A stretch of DNA of 64,000 bases from Symbiodinium natans (GCA_905221605.1 CAJNDS010002678.1:102001-166000), one strand, 5' to 3'. Shown: positions 42,504 to 53,702, counted from the stretch's first letter. Program-made: numbers and translations. Notes: generated by a model from the sequence alone, not told the origin.

Positions 42504-42716
42504 ACTTGGAGGTTCATGGTACTTCTTAGCCAATTCTAACTGTACTTATAACTGTAATAATGACCATATTGGTAGGGTTTAGGGTTTAGGGTTTAGGTTT
42601 TAGGGTTTAGGGTTTAGGGTTTAGGGTTTAGGGTTTAGGGTTTGGGCACTTAAGGGGCTTAGAAGTGGGCTATAAGGACAGTTATAATTGCTTAGTAAGA
42701 CCATGAACCTCCAAGT
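42504..42716 (+). mobile_element. Family B element with embedded telomere array
   Basis: Perfect ends ACTTGGAGGTTCATGGTACT and CCATGAACCTCCAAGT. About 11 TTTAGGG units sit inside (42573-42650). With 23661-23983 and 39539-39791 this is a third element carrying a telomere-type block between its inverted repeats. Confidence 0.9.
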
Positions 42717-42742
42717 ATGGAGCCACTCACGAGGCAGGAACA

Positions 42743-43012
42743 ATGTACCCTAACCCAAATCACAACCTGCACAGTGGTGCAAGCATAAAGGCCGCACAAT
42801 GTATCCTGTATACAATGGCTGCCATAATGGCACACACTTCAGGCTGTAAACTTCTATGTACTACCACTGCCTCGACCTCAATCGTCATTGAGTTTTGGTA
42901 TCGCGCGAAACCCACCACTGCTGTTCAAATGGATCATGGCTCTCTAAGGCAGCACCTAAGTTATGCCCTGGCTGACCTTCACACCATAACTTGGCTGCGC
43001 GGAGGAGGGTAG
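42743..43012 (+). CDS. Open frame after a family B element, unknown
   Basis: 89 codons ending HLSYALADLHTITWLRGGG and stop. Composition is plausible but no domain is recognised. The stop overlaps the left end of an element (GGTAGCTAAAAAC, 43007-43120) similar to one near 11450-11560. Confidence 0.3.
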   Translation: MYPNPNHNLHSGASIKAAQCILYTMAAIMAHTSGCKLLCTTTASTSIVIEFWYRAKPTTAVQMDHGSLRQHLSYALADLHTITWLRGGG

Positions 43013-43180
43013 CTAAAAACTAACTTGTAGCTGCCTTACTAGGAAACCCAATTAGACCCCAAAAAGGCTAAGGATCTAAATGTACAGTAAAGCACCACAA
43101 AAAGATAAACCACAGGGGGGTTTGGAAACTTCGTTTCTGGGGCCATATGGCACCCAGCCCTCCCACTCAGAATCCTACCC

Positions 43181-43290
43181 TAAGGGTCCATGTACCTAAT
43201 TCTTATATACTTGGGCCTTAAAGTACCTCCTATAGAGGGACTTTCGGGCCCAAGTAGTATAAGAATGAGGTCTATGGACCCTTAGGGCTA
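43181..43290 (+). mobile_element. Family D inverted-repeat element
   Basis: GGGTCCATGTACCTAATTCT ... TATACTTGGGCC with the mirror GGGCCCAAGTAGTATAAG ... GGTCTATGGACCCTTAGGGC. Nearly palindromic. Confidence 0.88.
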
Positions 43291-44201
43291 GCGCTTCCCA
43301 ACGGAACCTGCAACCTCGCCAGGGCGTGCTGGCGAAGCTCTTCCAGAACCTCCCCGGCAGCAATGTTACCCGAAAGCTCCCAACCAGGACTCTTATTTTT
43401 AAGGTCTTTAAGCCCAAAAACCTCAGTATGAATTGTTTTTCGGCTATTTTGAGCCTAAGGGTTAAGGTTTGCGACTCTCACTCAAAACCTTAGTATGAAT
43501 TGTTTTGGGGCTATTTTGAGCCTAAGGGTTAAGGTTTGCGACTCTCACTCAGACAAGCCAGGGCTGATAAGCAGCCAGAAGCTCTAGCCTGCAAAGGCAA
43601 CCGAGGGGTACGTCAAGATTTCAAGCGCCACACAGCGAAGCTAAGCTGCTTCCGTGCCCTGCGGTCCTTGCAGACTTCGGTGGCATCTGCATTGAGCCTG
43701 ACGGTCTTGCATTCGCACACAGTAAACCCTAAACCCTAAACCCTAAACCCTAAACCCTAAACCCTAAACCCATGGACCTAGGACTCTAAGAGACACCGAT
43801 GCCTCCCAGGTCATACCCTTTCACCCGCTAAACAGGCCGTTTATAGGTTTGCATATGGGGATTATGAGGCCTGCTATACCCTAAACCCCAAACCCTAAAC
43901 CCTGAACCCTAAACCCTAAATCCTGAACCCTGAACCCTAAACCCTAAACTCTAAACCCCCAAGCACACAAGTTGCGCAACGTTCACGCCTGCTCGCGTAC
44001 ACGCGGCTGAGGTCGGCCTGGGAAGAGTCCTGCCAGCCCCAGGGGGAAGCCAAGGCGCCCTACCCTAAACCCTAAACCCTAAACCCTAAACCCGGCATTC
44101 CCTGCGCCTGGGGAGGTGTGTAGGGCTTCAGCCACAGTTTCACCCCCTCGCGGCGCAACTCCCCTCGCACACGGTCGATCAGCGGCTCCATAATCCTCCG
44201 A
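43290..44201 (-). CDS. Minus-strand exon islands of an unknown gene
   Basis: Sense order: 44201-44090 (MEPLIDRVRGELRREGVKLW then LKPYTPPQAQGMP, after a CCCTAAG acceptor), 43722-43618 (VRLNADATEVCKDRRARKQL) and 43385-43290 (ELSGNIAAGEVLEELRQHAL then ARLQVPLG). The last island abuts a family D element. Joins were not resolved, so single-gene status is a guess. Confidence 0.45.
43421..43553. repeat. Tandem duplication of about 66 bases
   Basis: The unit CTTAGTATGAATTGTTTT ... GGCTATTTTGAGCCTAAGGG ... CGACTCTCACTCA occurs twice in direct tandem. The unit contains family I ends (GCTATTTTGAGCC). Confidence 0.9.
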
Positions 44202-44278
44202 CTTAGGGTTTAGGATTTAGGGTTTAAGGTTTCGGGTTTGGGGTTTGGGTTTAGGGTTTAGGGTTTAGGGCAGCAAGT

Positions 44279-44384
44279 TGGGAACGGGCGTGGGTGGCGG
44301 CGTAGAAGAAGTGAGCAGGAGAAGAAGGAAACACCTCCCCAGCATGCGCCTGGAGCTACAGAGTGTGGGCAGGGCGCAGTGACT
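44279..44384 (+). CDS. Terminal exon island, basic
   Basis: Plus strand reads GVGGGVEEVSRRRRKHLPSM then RLELQSVGRAQ and stop, after a TTTAGGG block and a GCAAG acceptor. Unknown. Confidence 0.4.
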
Positions 44385-44430
44385 CGAGCCGGGCTGTGCG
44401 AATTGAGAAACTGAAGGACCCTCCGAGCAC

Positions 44431-44443
44431 CCCCCCCCCCCCC

Positions 44444-44495
<52 letters not shown>
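44431..44495. repeat. Poly-C / poly-A / (TA)n tract
   Basis: A C-run passes directly into an A-run and then TA repeats. The same C-then-A junction is seen near 4412, 23311, 41908, 52567 and 63642. Confidence 0.95.
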
Positions 44496-44837
44496 AGAAT
44501 AGAGCTGAATCCAAGGGATGATATGGGAACTTTTCCAAAATAGGGGCACCCCTAATATATACTCCCCCAAAACTAGGACCTTTGCTGTAGGAACCGGCAG
44601 AAAGGGCACTCTTGTTGGGAACCCCCCGTAGTCCGGTTAAGATGTCTGCAGCCAACACATCTTCGGGCGTTCTGAAGGAGAAGTCCTGGGCCCTTCAAGC
44701 TACTATATCGGAACCCTGTAACGCCCAAGTACATACTACATAGGTACATGGTTCAGACGAAAACATGGCAGCATAAAGATGTAACGTCCCACAGCCCCGC
44801 TTGCAGCGTTCAGGATGTGGGGTTATATATATGTATA

Positions 44838-44868
<31 letters not shown>

Positions 44869-45238
44869 TATATTGAGCTGGTACAAGGATGTTCGGGGTA
44901 CTCAGAGCGCCAACTAGAATTGCACTTCATGAGCCCCCCCCCCCCCCCCCCCCCTCCCCCCCAAATAAGTCCTCGAAGTAGGTTATGACCTTATGACCCT
45001 ACACCCTGAACCCTAAACCCTGACCCTAAACCCTAAACCCTAAACCCTAAACCCCTCATTGGGCTTGTGAAGTATCCCACGAACACTCCAAGTAGGGCGC
45101 TCATGAGGCTTGGGGCTGAAGGCCTGCACTCCATGAAGACCTCTTTAGGGTTTAGGGTTTAGACTCTTACAGACTGGGAAGGCCTAGGGTTGAGGGTTTA
45201 GGGATTTAACAATCCTCAACCTCGACCCTGCTGGCAAC

Positions 45239-45520
45239 ATGGCATGCGCCCTCTCGGAACACTTGTGCAGCACCGTCCCTGGTACTTGCACGGTCACGCA
45301 CTATCTGTATTTGGCCTTCGCCGGTGATGCAAGTGAGTTAGTCCACTTCTGGGACAAAAATATGCTGAAGCAGATGCCAGAGGAAGCAGTTCAGAAGCGT
45401 CTGTGTCTTGCAGTTGGTGACGTGCGCTTCCCATTTTTTTTTGCACCCCAGCATCCAAGAAAATGTATGAAACTGCACTGTCGGGCTGTCATACCAGTTC
45501 CCCCCCTGGGAACCAGGTAG
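45239..45520 (+). CDS. Small hypothetical protein
   Basis: 93 codons from ATG. Reads MACALSEHLCSTVPGTCTV, then LVHFWDKNMLKQMPEEAVQK, and ends AVIPVPPLGTR and stop. Composition is protein-like, but no family is recognised and the opposite strand is also partly open. Confidence 0.4.
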   Translation: MACALSEHLCSTVPGTCTVTHYLYLAFAGDASELVHFWDKNMLKQMPEEAVQKRLCLAVGDVRFPFFFAPQHPRKCMKLHCRAVIPVPPLGTR

Positions 45521-45903
45521 ATTGCACACACGCTTAGGGTTCAGGGGTTTAGGGTTTGGGGTGCACTGCTGGTTTCAGTCGGACGCCTGTGCAACCATGC
45601 CATGCAGTTTTCAGGGAACTCACTCTTGTGTCAACAAAGGTGCTAGCAACCACCTAATTCTTAGGTCCCTGGAATAGGGCAAGCCAAGCTAGCTAGTGTG
45701 GGAAGGGAACTTGGTCGACAGCCAACCCTAAGAATGACACCCTACGGCTCATAAGATCCCGACAACTAAGGATTTTTAGGGTTCAAGGTTTGCACTACCG
45801 AAAAGCCGTCTGGTAGGGTCAAGTCAAGGGGAAAGGAGCAAAGCGGTAGACCTTTCAGGTCGCAGCTAGCAGACTCATCTGGGCCCTGAAGCCGTGAACG
45901 AGG

Positions 45904-46152
45904 ATGCGAGGAGCACGATCTTCACATCAACAGGAGGGAGATGGTTTCGTAAAAAAAGTGTTCTGCGTGGTTGAGCAGGGCGGGACATTGTGCGACCATT
46001 GTTACTGGCGTTCGCCTCCGGCAACAGCCGCCACCGCGGACCACGCGCCAGAGCTTCGCTTCAAGGACGCAGAGGTTTCGACAAAACTTCTTGCAACATC
46101 TGCAGCCTACGCGTACACAGGGCCTTGCTGGTGGGCGTTCGGCGGCATCTGA
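45904..46152 (+). CDS. Open frame, unknown
   Basis: Reads EQGGTLCDHCYWRSPPATAA then APELRFKDAEVSTKLLATSA and a Trp-rich end. Three overlapping frames are open, so the call is weak. Confidence 0.25.
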   Translation: MRGARSSHQQEGDGFVKKVFCVVEQGGTLCDHCYWRSPPATAATADHAPELRFKDAEVSTKLLATSAAYAYTGPCWWAFGGI

Positions 46153-46354
46153 TACCTGCGTTTCGGTCTGACTCTGACACGCTATTTTTCAGGAGGGGCT
46201 GGCACGGCACAGTGGCCAACTGTGTATATAGCTCGCAGCATTCGGCAGGGTTCAGCCTAAAACCTCCTTCCCTGGAGTAGAGAATCCCGAGCCTCTTGGT
46301 TTGGGAGCCCTTGTTCCAGATCCTCTGCGGGAATGCTAAGGGCCACATTCGGAG

Positions 46355-46650
46355 TATATATATATATATATATAATGTAAACTTATATGTATGTATGCAT
46401 GAATGTATGTATGTGTATATACATATGTACATACATATATATATATATGCAGATACATATACACATATACACATATACACACATACATATATACATGTAA
46501 CATATATACATATATACATATTTTCATATATACATATATACATATATGCCTATATACATATATACATATATACATATATACATATATACATATATATATA
46601 TATATACATATATACATATACACCTATATATATATATATATACATATACC
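46355..46650. repeat. AT/GT/CAT microsatellite field
   Basis: Tandem ATATAC and TATG type repeats over about 300 bases. The YIYTYIHIY ORFs on both strands are translations of this. Confidence 0.95.
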
Positions 46651-49085
46651 GGGACCTCTCAGGGGCACATCCTTAGGGGTCCGAGTATGACTCCCTTCAG
46701 AAAAGGTTCCAGCAGCCAACGCACCAAGATCACCTAAACCCTAAACCCTCCCAAACCCTAAACCCTAACCCTAAGTCCTAAATCCTAAACCCTAAATCCT
46801 AAACCCTAAACTGCGACTCTTCCCAGATCTGCCGGGAACTTCGCATGCCCCCGAAGACTCCGAAAAGCCTGGACCCCTAAACCAAATTTCAATATTCAAT
46901 ATCAGCCTGAACCCTAAACCCTAAACCCTAAACCCTAAGCCCTAAACCCTGTTCTTCTTGTGTTTCTTTCATGAGTTTCCTTTGCAGAAGGTTTCAGCTG
47001 GGATCGGGCTGAACAGCCCAAGGTGCTGGCGGTAGCCGCTCCCCGGGCTCGCCATGCCCTGGCTTTCTCCACACTTACGGGCTTTTAGAGCTGAAGTGCT
47101 TCAGCTTCGGGGAGTTTCTAGGGTTTAGGGTTTAGGGTTTAGGGTTTAGGGTTTAGGGTGTATAGGGTTTAGGGTTTAGGGTTTGTGGGTTTGTGGGCTT
47201 GTGGGTTTTAAAAAGAGAAAAAAAAAGGCACTGCTTCTTAATGTGAAGGGTTTGAAGGTTTCTTTCTTGGAGAATTATCGGGTTTAGGGTTGATGGTTCA
47301 TAATGCGATTTGGGCCGTTCAGGGCTCCGATTCCCACACGTTCCATGTACTTTGATACAGAATGCTTGGGCCCTAATGGTTTAAGGTTTAGGGCGTCTTT
47401 ACTGCAGTGTCACAACGGGTCCCTGTACCCCATCTAGTGGATACTTACACCCAAACAGGAGGGCCGGTATTCCCTGTACGAGTTTACGGACAACCCTAAA
47501 CCCTAAACCCTAAACCCTAAACCCTAAGCCCTAAACCCTAAACCCTAAACCCTAAACCCTAAACCCCCTATTCTCATGCCTATTAAGGACTGTTAGTCTA
47601 AGAGGGAACATCCCAAGACTCATTGACTCCAGATCTCCCAAAACATGTGCTCCGAAGAGCCTCGGTCAAGAAAGCCAGACACACACAAACTCGACTTAGG
47701 GTTGAGGGTTTAGGGTTTAGGGTTTAGGGTTTAGGGTGTAGGGTGTAGGGTTTAGGGTTTAGGGTTTAGGGTTTAGGGTTTAGGGTTTAGGGTTTAGGGT
47801 TTAGGGTCAAACCCACAGAGCTCGAGCACAACCCTGAACAGGTCTTAGGTTATTGTTTTGGGGGGTTTTCCCTGGGCCTTGAGGGCTTTGCGGTTTTGAT
47901 GCGGGTTGACAGAAAAAGCTTAGACAGAAAAAGCTTAGGGCTTAGGGCGGTCGAGGCTTCTTTACTAACCCTAACCCTAAACCCTAAACCCTTTACAGAG
48001 CCGGAGGCCCCGATTCCCCCCCCAAGCCGTCCTGGCTGGTGTGGACGGCCTGCGGCAATGCCGAGGTCTGCGGCATCCGTGGGGGTGCGCGCACCTCCAC
48101 GGGGCCTGTCAGGCAGAAGGCAGCGCCGCTGGGGAATTGTTGTTGAAATCGCTTCGCGCGCACGCATGCATAACATCGGCTACACATGTGTAGCTGTGGG
48201 TCGCTGTATCATTGAAGCACATGTACACGAACAGGGAATGCATAGCTATAGACTTAATTCTGAAAGATGTCGCAGCAACAGCACATGGCATGGAGACCAA
48301 GCCAACAAAACAAGCCTACAACCCCACCAGAAATAAACCCCGGATACAAGCAGGCATTTATTAGAGAGGAATTTTTTTAGAGCTCCCGAGATACAGAGCA
48401 GCCCAGCAAAAACCCAGAAACCCTGGACCCGAAGCCTCCTAAACCCTTAACCCCTACATCACACAAACGGTGCAAGCCCTACGCCCTAAACCCTAAACCC
48501 TAAACCCTAAACCCTAAACCCTAAACCCTAGACCCTGCACCCCAGGAAGAAAAATGAAGTCTTTGGGAACCATGGCCAACCCTGAGTCGTTCCCAGAAGA
48601 CTTGGGCCCTCCTTGTTGGGTATGAAGTACCTCCTCTACTCTTTAGGGTTTAGGGTTTAGGGTTTAGGGTTTGGGGTTTAGGGTCTAGGGTTTAGGGTTT
48701 AGGGTCTACATGGGCTAACCCTAAACCCTAAAACCCGAAATCTTAAACCCTAAACCCTTCTGGGCTTAAAAGATGGAGAAATCCCAAAAAACCCTTAAAA
48801 ACCCTTAAAAACCCTGAAAAACCCTTAAAAACCCTGAAGAAACCCTTAAAAACCCTTAAAGCCCAAAAGAAACCCTCAGAGGCCCAAAAACGGCCTCGAG
48901 CAAATCGGCCGGGTGCTTCGTCGGCGTAGAGGAGCAAGTCGGAGTCCGAGTCCTCCGAACCTAGCCTGGGCACTCGGGTTCAGTATACATATATATATAT
49001 ACATATATATATATATGTATGTACATGTATCTGTATGTATATATATGTATATATATATATATATATATTTGTACATATACGTATA

Positions 49086-49116
<31 letters not shown>

Positions 49117-49700
49117 CGTAAGCTCGGGTTAGGCTTTAGGGTTAGGGCTTCGGGGGTTTAGAGAGATTTGCGACCTGTCGCATGGCAGAGTTGAGTTGGG
49201 GGCCGGTGAGGGGGATTTCCCGCAGCCGCACGAAGTCAACGCGAGCCACCGGCCGCTGTCGTTCAGATGGGGAGGGAAGGTTCTTGAAAGGGATTGGGGT
49301 TGTCGGAGTACGGGGTTTAGGAGATGTTCTAAAGGTTCTTTCAACACATGGCCGAATGATATGAGACCCTCCTTTTTGAGTGCAATTTGCCCATTGGGGC
49401 GATCGCGGAATGGGAATCCTTGCTGAAGAGGGAACCTATCTTCTGCGGTTATTTAGGGGAACAGGCAGCTAGCAGATGTCTCTATCGGGCTGTGCTGCAT
49501 GGTTGTAACATGCCGCCTTTTTTGGGAGGCCTGGGAACTCCCGGCAGCTCAGAGGCGTTCTGTGTATCAGCTTCGAAAAGCCGTGCTGAAGCACCACACC
49601 CTAACCCCCCCCCTCCCTCCCTCGGTTCAGGGTTTAGGGTTTAGGGTTTTCGGGTTTAGGGTTTAGGGTTTAGGGTGCCCTCCCCCCAAAAAGGCCTAAT
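46650..49700. other. Telomere arrays and small exon islands
   Basis: Arrays: CCCTAAA 46912-46950, 47494-47565, 48484-48535; TTTAGGG 47120-47185, 47696-47806, 48640-48705, 49625-49672. Possible exons: plus 46991-47090 (DRAEQPKVLAVAAPRARHAL), minus 48130-47993 (PQTSALPQAVHTSQDGLGGE, stop), minus 48973-48895 ([20 protein letters not shown]) and plus 49387-49620 (AIAEWESLLKREPIFCGYLG). Microsatellite at 48985-49117. No families named. Confidence 0.4.
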
Positions 49701-49975
49701 TCACAATTGAGCCCCAGAGGCGAAGACCCGGATCTGGTCATCTTCTTTTTCTTGTGTCCTCGGATGTATTCAGTGTTCGGCATCACTACTTGGAGGTTCA
49801 TAACCCCAATACGGCCCTCTAGGGGTATTATAAGTTACAGTTATAAGTGGTTAGTAAGTACCGTGAACCTTCAAGTAAGCATCATCTGGGAGGACAGCGT
49901 AAGTACGGTGCATCTCATTCGGTGCCATGTGGCAAAGCGAAGATGGCCATCTACCACCGAAGCCACCAATGCATA
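49690..49975 (-). CDS. Two exon-like halves split by a family B element
   Basis: The element (49788-49876) lies between a duplicated TGATGC. Removing it with one copy joins VDGHLRFATWHRMRCTVLTL (upstream half) to PNTEYIRGHKKKKMTRSGSS in one open frame. No GC, GA or GT donor with an AG acceptor restores this frame, so the element may be a recent, poorly spliced insertion. Product unknown. Confidence 0.45.
49788..49876 (+). mobile_element. Family B inverted-repeat element, short copy
   Basis: Ends ACTTGGAGGTTCATAAC and TAAGTACCGTGAACCTTCAAGT, only 89 bases, bordered by TGATGC-type direct repeats. Confidence 0.85.
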
Positions 49976-50021
49976 CTAACTGCCCTAAACCCTAAACCCT
50001 AAACCCTAAACCCTAAACCCT

Positions 50022-50874
50022 AAGTTGATGCCAGGTGGCTTTTCCAGCCTTTTCCAGCCTCAAGGGTTGCCGTCTTGGTTTGGCTACGAAAGCGACCCCC
50101 CCAACTTCAAAAAACCCGAGGCACCTACTGTACTTCCCGAAGCCAAGCCCTTGACGCCCTGAGGACCAGAGTTTCTGAAGCCCAAAGCCTCCAAGAAAAA
50201 AACCATTCGGCCCCCTTGGCAACCGCAACATTTCGGCCCAACAGTTCTTTGGGGGTTTAGGGTTTAGGATTTAGGGTTGGGGGTTTTAAGGTTTAGGGCT
50301 TAGGGTTTGGGGTTTCGGGAGCAGGTGGCTGCCTTCTCTCCTGGATACACTCATGCACCGAAGCGTTGGCTGCTAAACCCCAAGCCCAATGCTGCAATGG
50401 TACCCTCTGAATAGAACCTGGAAAGTTAGGGAATAGGATTAGAGGGACCCTTGGGGATATTGACCCTCTGAATAAGGTGTTTAAGAGAGCCAGAAGAGGG
50501 TTAAGAAGGGGCTCCCTTTTAAGGGTCCCCCTTATCCTACCGAGGAAAAGTCTCCCCAGGGTCCATCTACTCACGCAAGGCACTTAAAGCCACAACCGCG
50601 GCCTGAAGGCCTGAAGTCTTCCCCAATAAGGAGACCGGGGCTCGGACATTTTCGGGTTTAACGTGGTTCAGCTGCTCTGGGTTTAGGGCTAGGGTTTAGG
50701 GTTTTGGTTTGGGGCTAAGGGCTAAGGGTTAAGGGTTAAGGGTTAAGGGCTTCGGGTTTCGGGTTTCGGGATTTGGGTTTAGGGATTCCAGTGGATTCCA
50801 GGGGCCTCGAAAATGGCCCAGACAAGGCCGCCAAAGAGAAGCAGTCCCATGATGACGAGCGCCGTGCACCTCAT
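50022..50874 (-). CDS. Exons of a membrane or secreted protein, unresolved joins
   Basis: The first island starts at an ATG (50874) with a hydrophobic N-terminus, MRCTALVIMGLLLFGGLVWA then IFEAPGIHW, a signal peptide or anchor. A lower island (about 50200-50022) reads FGLQKLWSSGRQGLGFGKYS then GGVAFVAKPRRQPLRLEKAG. An island on the opposite strand (50319-50446, EQVAAFSPGYTHAPKRWLLN, stop) lies between, so these may be different genes. A family H-like element at about 50400-50545 separates them. Confidence 0.4.
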
Positions 50875-51239
50875 GGCGCTTCCCTACCAAGAGAGCTGTG
50901 TTATGGCACCGGGGGGTCTGGGGTTTAGGGTTTAAGTTGGACGCCCCAACTACACCCCAGAAGCTTCTTGAACTGCTTCCGAATCTGAGCTTTTGTTTCC
51001 CTCAGACCCTAAACCCTAAACCCTAATTACTCCAAAAAGTTGGAACTTCCTTATCCCCATACGCCACAGGGTATACCAAAGGAAATCCCAGCTCTAATCA
51101 TCCTCGAACCATGTTTCAACTTTATGGGGTTTACTGAAAACCCTTTAGAAACCTAAACACAAAACCCTAAACCCTAAACCCTAAACCCTAAACCCTAAAC
51201 CCTAAACCCTAAACCCTAAACCCTAAACCCTAACTTAGA

Positions 51240-51310
51240 AATCGAGTGCCAACTTGCCCGAGGCACCACATGAAGCTGCGATTCGTCTCTGCCGACAGGC
51301 CTGGGGGTTA
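51240..51310 (-). CDS. Terminal exon island, unknown
   Basis: Reads QACRQRRIAASCGASGKLAL then DF and stop, just left of a plus-strand region rich in TTTAAAC. CCCTAAA array at 51165-51233. Confidence 0.4.
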
Positions 51311-51422
51311 GAACCCAAGTTTCATCCCTTCCCTGAATTTAGTTTTACATTTAAACAAACATTTAAGGCGCTTTTTAAACGTTAAAAAACCCTAAATTGT
51401 GTCAAGCAACTTACAGCTTCTT

Positions 51423-51831
51423 TTAAACAAATAGGGCTATACAGTACAAGCCTAGAGTGGCACATTGGTTCAAGTTCCTTAACAGGAAGCTAACTTTTTT
51501 TGTACGGTCGATAAGGAAGATACGGAACTTGACACCACGCAGCGCGCCTGTGACTTGGCTTAGGCTGAAGTTGTCAGGTGCGAAGTTCAGGACGACAGCG
51601 TAAGGGTATGCGTGTTTGGAGAGTCTTGGGGGGTCGTGTTTTCCCTAAACCCTAAACCCTAAACCCTAAACTCCAAACCCTAAACCCTAAACCCTAAACC
51701 CTAAACCCTGCAGGTCTATGTTGACCCTTTGGGAAGGAACCACAGACCCAGCCTGTGGCAGTGGCCGAAGTCCCAAGCCTGGGGTTGCCAGATCCGCTGC
51801 CCAGCTTCAGCTCATCCTTCGGAGCGCTTGT
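51423..51831 (-). CDS. Two resolved exons of an unknown gene; 5' splice site in a telomere unit
   Basis: Exon 51831-51707 enters after CCCTAAACCCCAG and reads SAPKDELKLGSGSGNPRLGT then TATGWVCGSFPKGQHRP. Exon 51624-51423 reads LSKHAYPYAVVLNFAPDNFS then SQVTGALRGVKFRIFLIDRT and ends CIALFV and stop. The 82-nt intron 51625-51706 has donor GCAGG/GTTTAGGG and acceptor CCCCCCAAG/ACTC and keeps the frame. Its first two thirds are TTTAGGG units. Upstream exons are expected. No family recognised. Confidence 0.6.
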
Positions 51832-51835
51832 CTGG

Positions 51836-51935
51836 GGTTTAGGGTTTAGGGTTTAGGGTTTAGAGTTTAGGGTTTAGGGTTTAGGGTTTAGGGTTTAGGG
51901 TTTAGGGTTTAGGGTTTAGGGCTAGGGGTTAGGGC
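51836..51935 (+). repeat. (TTTAGGG)n array
   Basis: About 14 units. In the sense of the minus gene it is CCCTAAA placed directly before an acceptor. Confidence 0.97.
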
Positions 51936-52493
51936 TCTTTTGCCATCCGCTGAGCCACAGCACTCGATTTGTTAGGTTTAGGGTCTAGGGTTTTAGGGTT
52001 TAGGGTCTAGACCCTACACCCTCAACCCTCAAGATGGGCTTCGGGTTCCCCAGCAAGCTAAGAATGAGAAAGGTGCCTCCATTTTTGGAAGGGGCATGGG
52101 AAGGCCAGGGATTCAGATCTTAAGGGAATAAGGTTTAGGGTTTTAGGGTTTAGGGTTTTAGGATTTAGGGTTTAGGGTTTTAGGTTTAGGGTTTTAGGTT
52201 TAGGGTTTTAGGGTTTTAGGGTTTAATCGGGTTTAGGGTTCCAAGTTTGGGGCCTTAGAGGCCTTAGAGCTTGGCAGGTCGTTCGTTGCTGTTTTGCTAC
52301 CACCATTTTGGCCGTCGAGGTTCTTACGTTGGAGGGTTTAGGGTTTAGGGTTTAGGAATTTTCGGTATAGGACAGATGTCTCAGCTTTTGTTTGGGCTTT
52401 CGGGTGGTTTGGGCCACTTCAAGAAAAAGCCATCGCAGCGCAGGATAACCCCCCCCCCCCCCCCCCCCCATGTACTAAACCTGCAAGCAATGC

Positions 52494-52766
52494 CTAGGTT
52501 GCCCAGTAACCTAGGATTTCAGAAGGGTGCCCTTTTCTTTGCTTAAAGGGGTCCATAAGGGAACCTCAATCCCCCCCCCAACCCCCCCCCCCCCCCCCCC
52601 AAAAAAAAAAAATAGAAAAAACAAACATATATATATATATATATATTATAAGCGAAAGGCATCCTACCATCTTATAGCAAGGGCACCCCTTTATAGGGTT
52701 TGTTACTATATAAGGGAACCCAGCACCAAAGAAAAAAAGAGTCAAGGGTACCACTGGGTTAACAAG
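52494..52766 (+). mobile_element. Family A element with internal expansion
   Basis: Ends CTAGGTTGCCCAGTAACCTA and CCACTGGGTTAACAAG. A C-run then A-run then (AT)n (52567-52645) expands the centre, and a second internal GGGTTTGTTACTATATAAGG arm indicates nesting. Confidence 0.75.
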
Positions 52767-52870
52767 TCCCTAAACCCTAAACCCTAAACCCTACACCCTA
52801 AACCCTAAATCCTAAACCCTAAACCCTAAACCCGAAACCCTACGTAGCCCTAAACCCTAAACCCTAAACC

Positions 52871-53476
52871 CTATAAGTCCTTGGCCACCATGGAAGCAGC
52901 TGCAGCTCTCGCTTCGTCCCTCGCTTTAATCTCGGCGTCCGTCGTGCCATCGATGGCGTGGCTGATGACATCCTTGGTGCTTACCCTAAACCCTAAACCC
53001 TAAACCCTAGACCCGAATACATGGGACTAAAGGAGGGACCCTTAAGGGACCTGAGGGGCTTATTTAGAGGCTACTTGGCTATATAGGGACTATATCATAA
53101 GGTATGTACTATAAGGGTTAAATATAGGGGTTTATATAGGGGAATAAGAATAAGGGTCCCTTCTAGGTAATGAGTGTATGCGGAGGCTGTGAGGCTTGCA
53201 CTCTTACACCCCCCCCTAAGTCAAAGTCCTCAACATGCAGCCCCTAGTCTCTGTATTTCCTGCAAACTCTGTAATCACCCTATAATCCCTATAAGCCCGA
53301 TAAACCCTATCATCCTATAAACCCTACAGTATAACCCCTGTACACCCTAAACCAGATCGTGGCCGACCCACAAAATGAAAGCTTCTTTTGGGCGCGAAGC
53401 CCCTAACAACTTAGATGGAACAGAGGGGGGTCTGTTCTCAGGGGTTGAGCCCTTGGCTTCCGTCTCCCCTACCGGG
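52871..53476 (-). CDS. Last two exons of an unknown gene, intron resolved
   Basis: Upstream exon (about 53476-53359) reads ETEAKGSTPENRPPSVPSKL then GASRPKEAFILWVGH. Last exon 52972-52871 reads DVISHAIDGTTDAEIKARDE then ARAAAASMVAKDL and stop. Donor CAC/GATCTGG and acceptor CACCAAG/GATGTC (GA-AG, duplicated GAT) join them in frame. A GT donor three bases later also works. The intron begins with a GGTTTAGGG unit and ends with CCCTAAA units. Helical charged C-terminus; no family named. Confidence 0.55.
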
Positions 53477-53702
53477 AACGCAGGCCTCGATCAGAACAAA
53501 TCTACGAACCCTGGCTAAGCCCTGAGGGCAGGCTGTTGGGTTCAACCCAATATCACCCAAAACGCCAAACCCAAGTTCTGTGGTGCGCAAGGGTGCCTTG
53601 GATTTTGATTTTGTTTTTTTGGGGGGGTTAGGGTTAGGGGTTAGTGGTTAGAGGTTAGGGGTTAGGGCTTAGGGTTTACGGTTTAGGGTTTAGGGTTTAG
53701 GG

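Noticed and set aside
46061-46690. ORFs of YIYIYTYIH type on both strands
   Set aside because: They come from AT/GT microsatellites; the same holds near 2200, 5600, 17950, 41500, 44850 and 49000.
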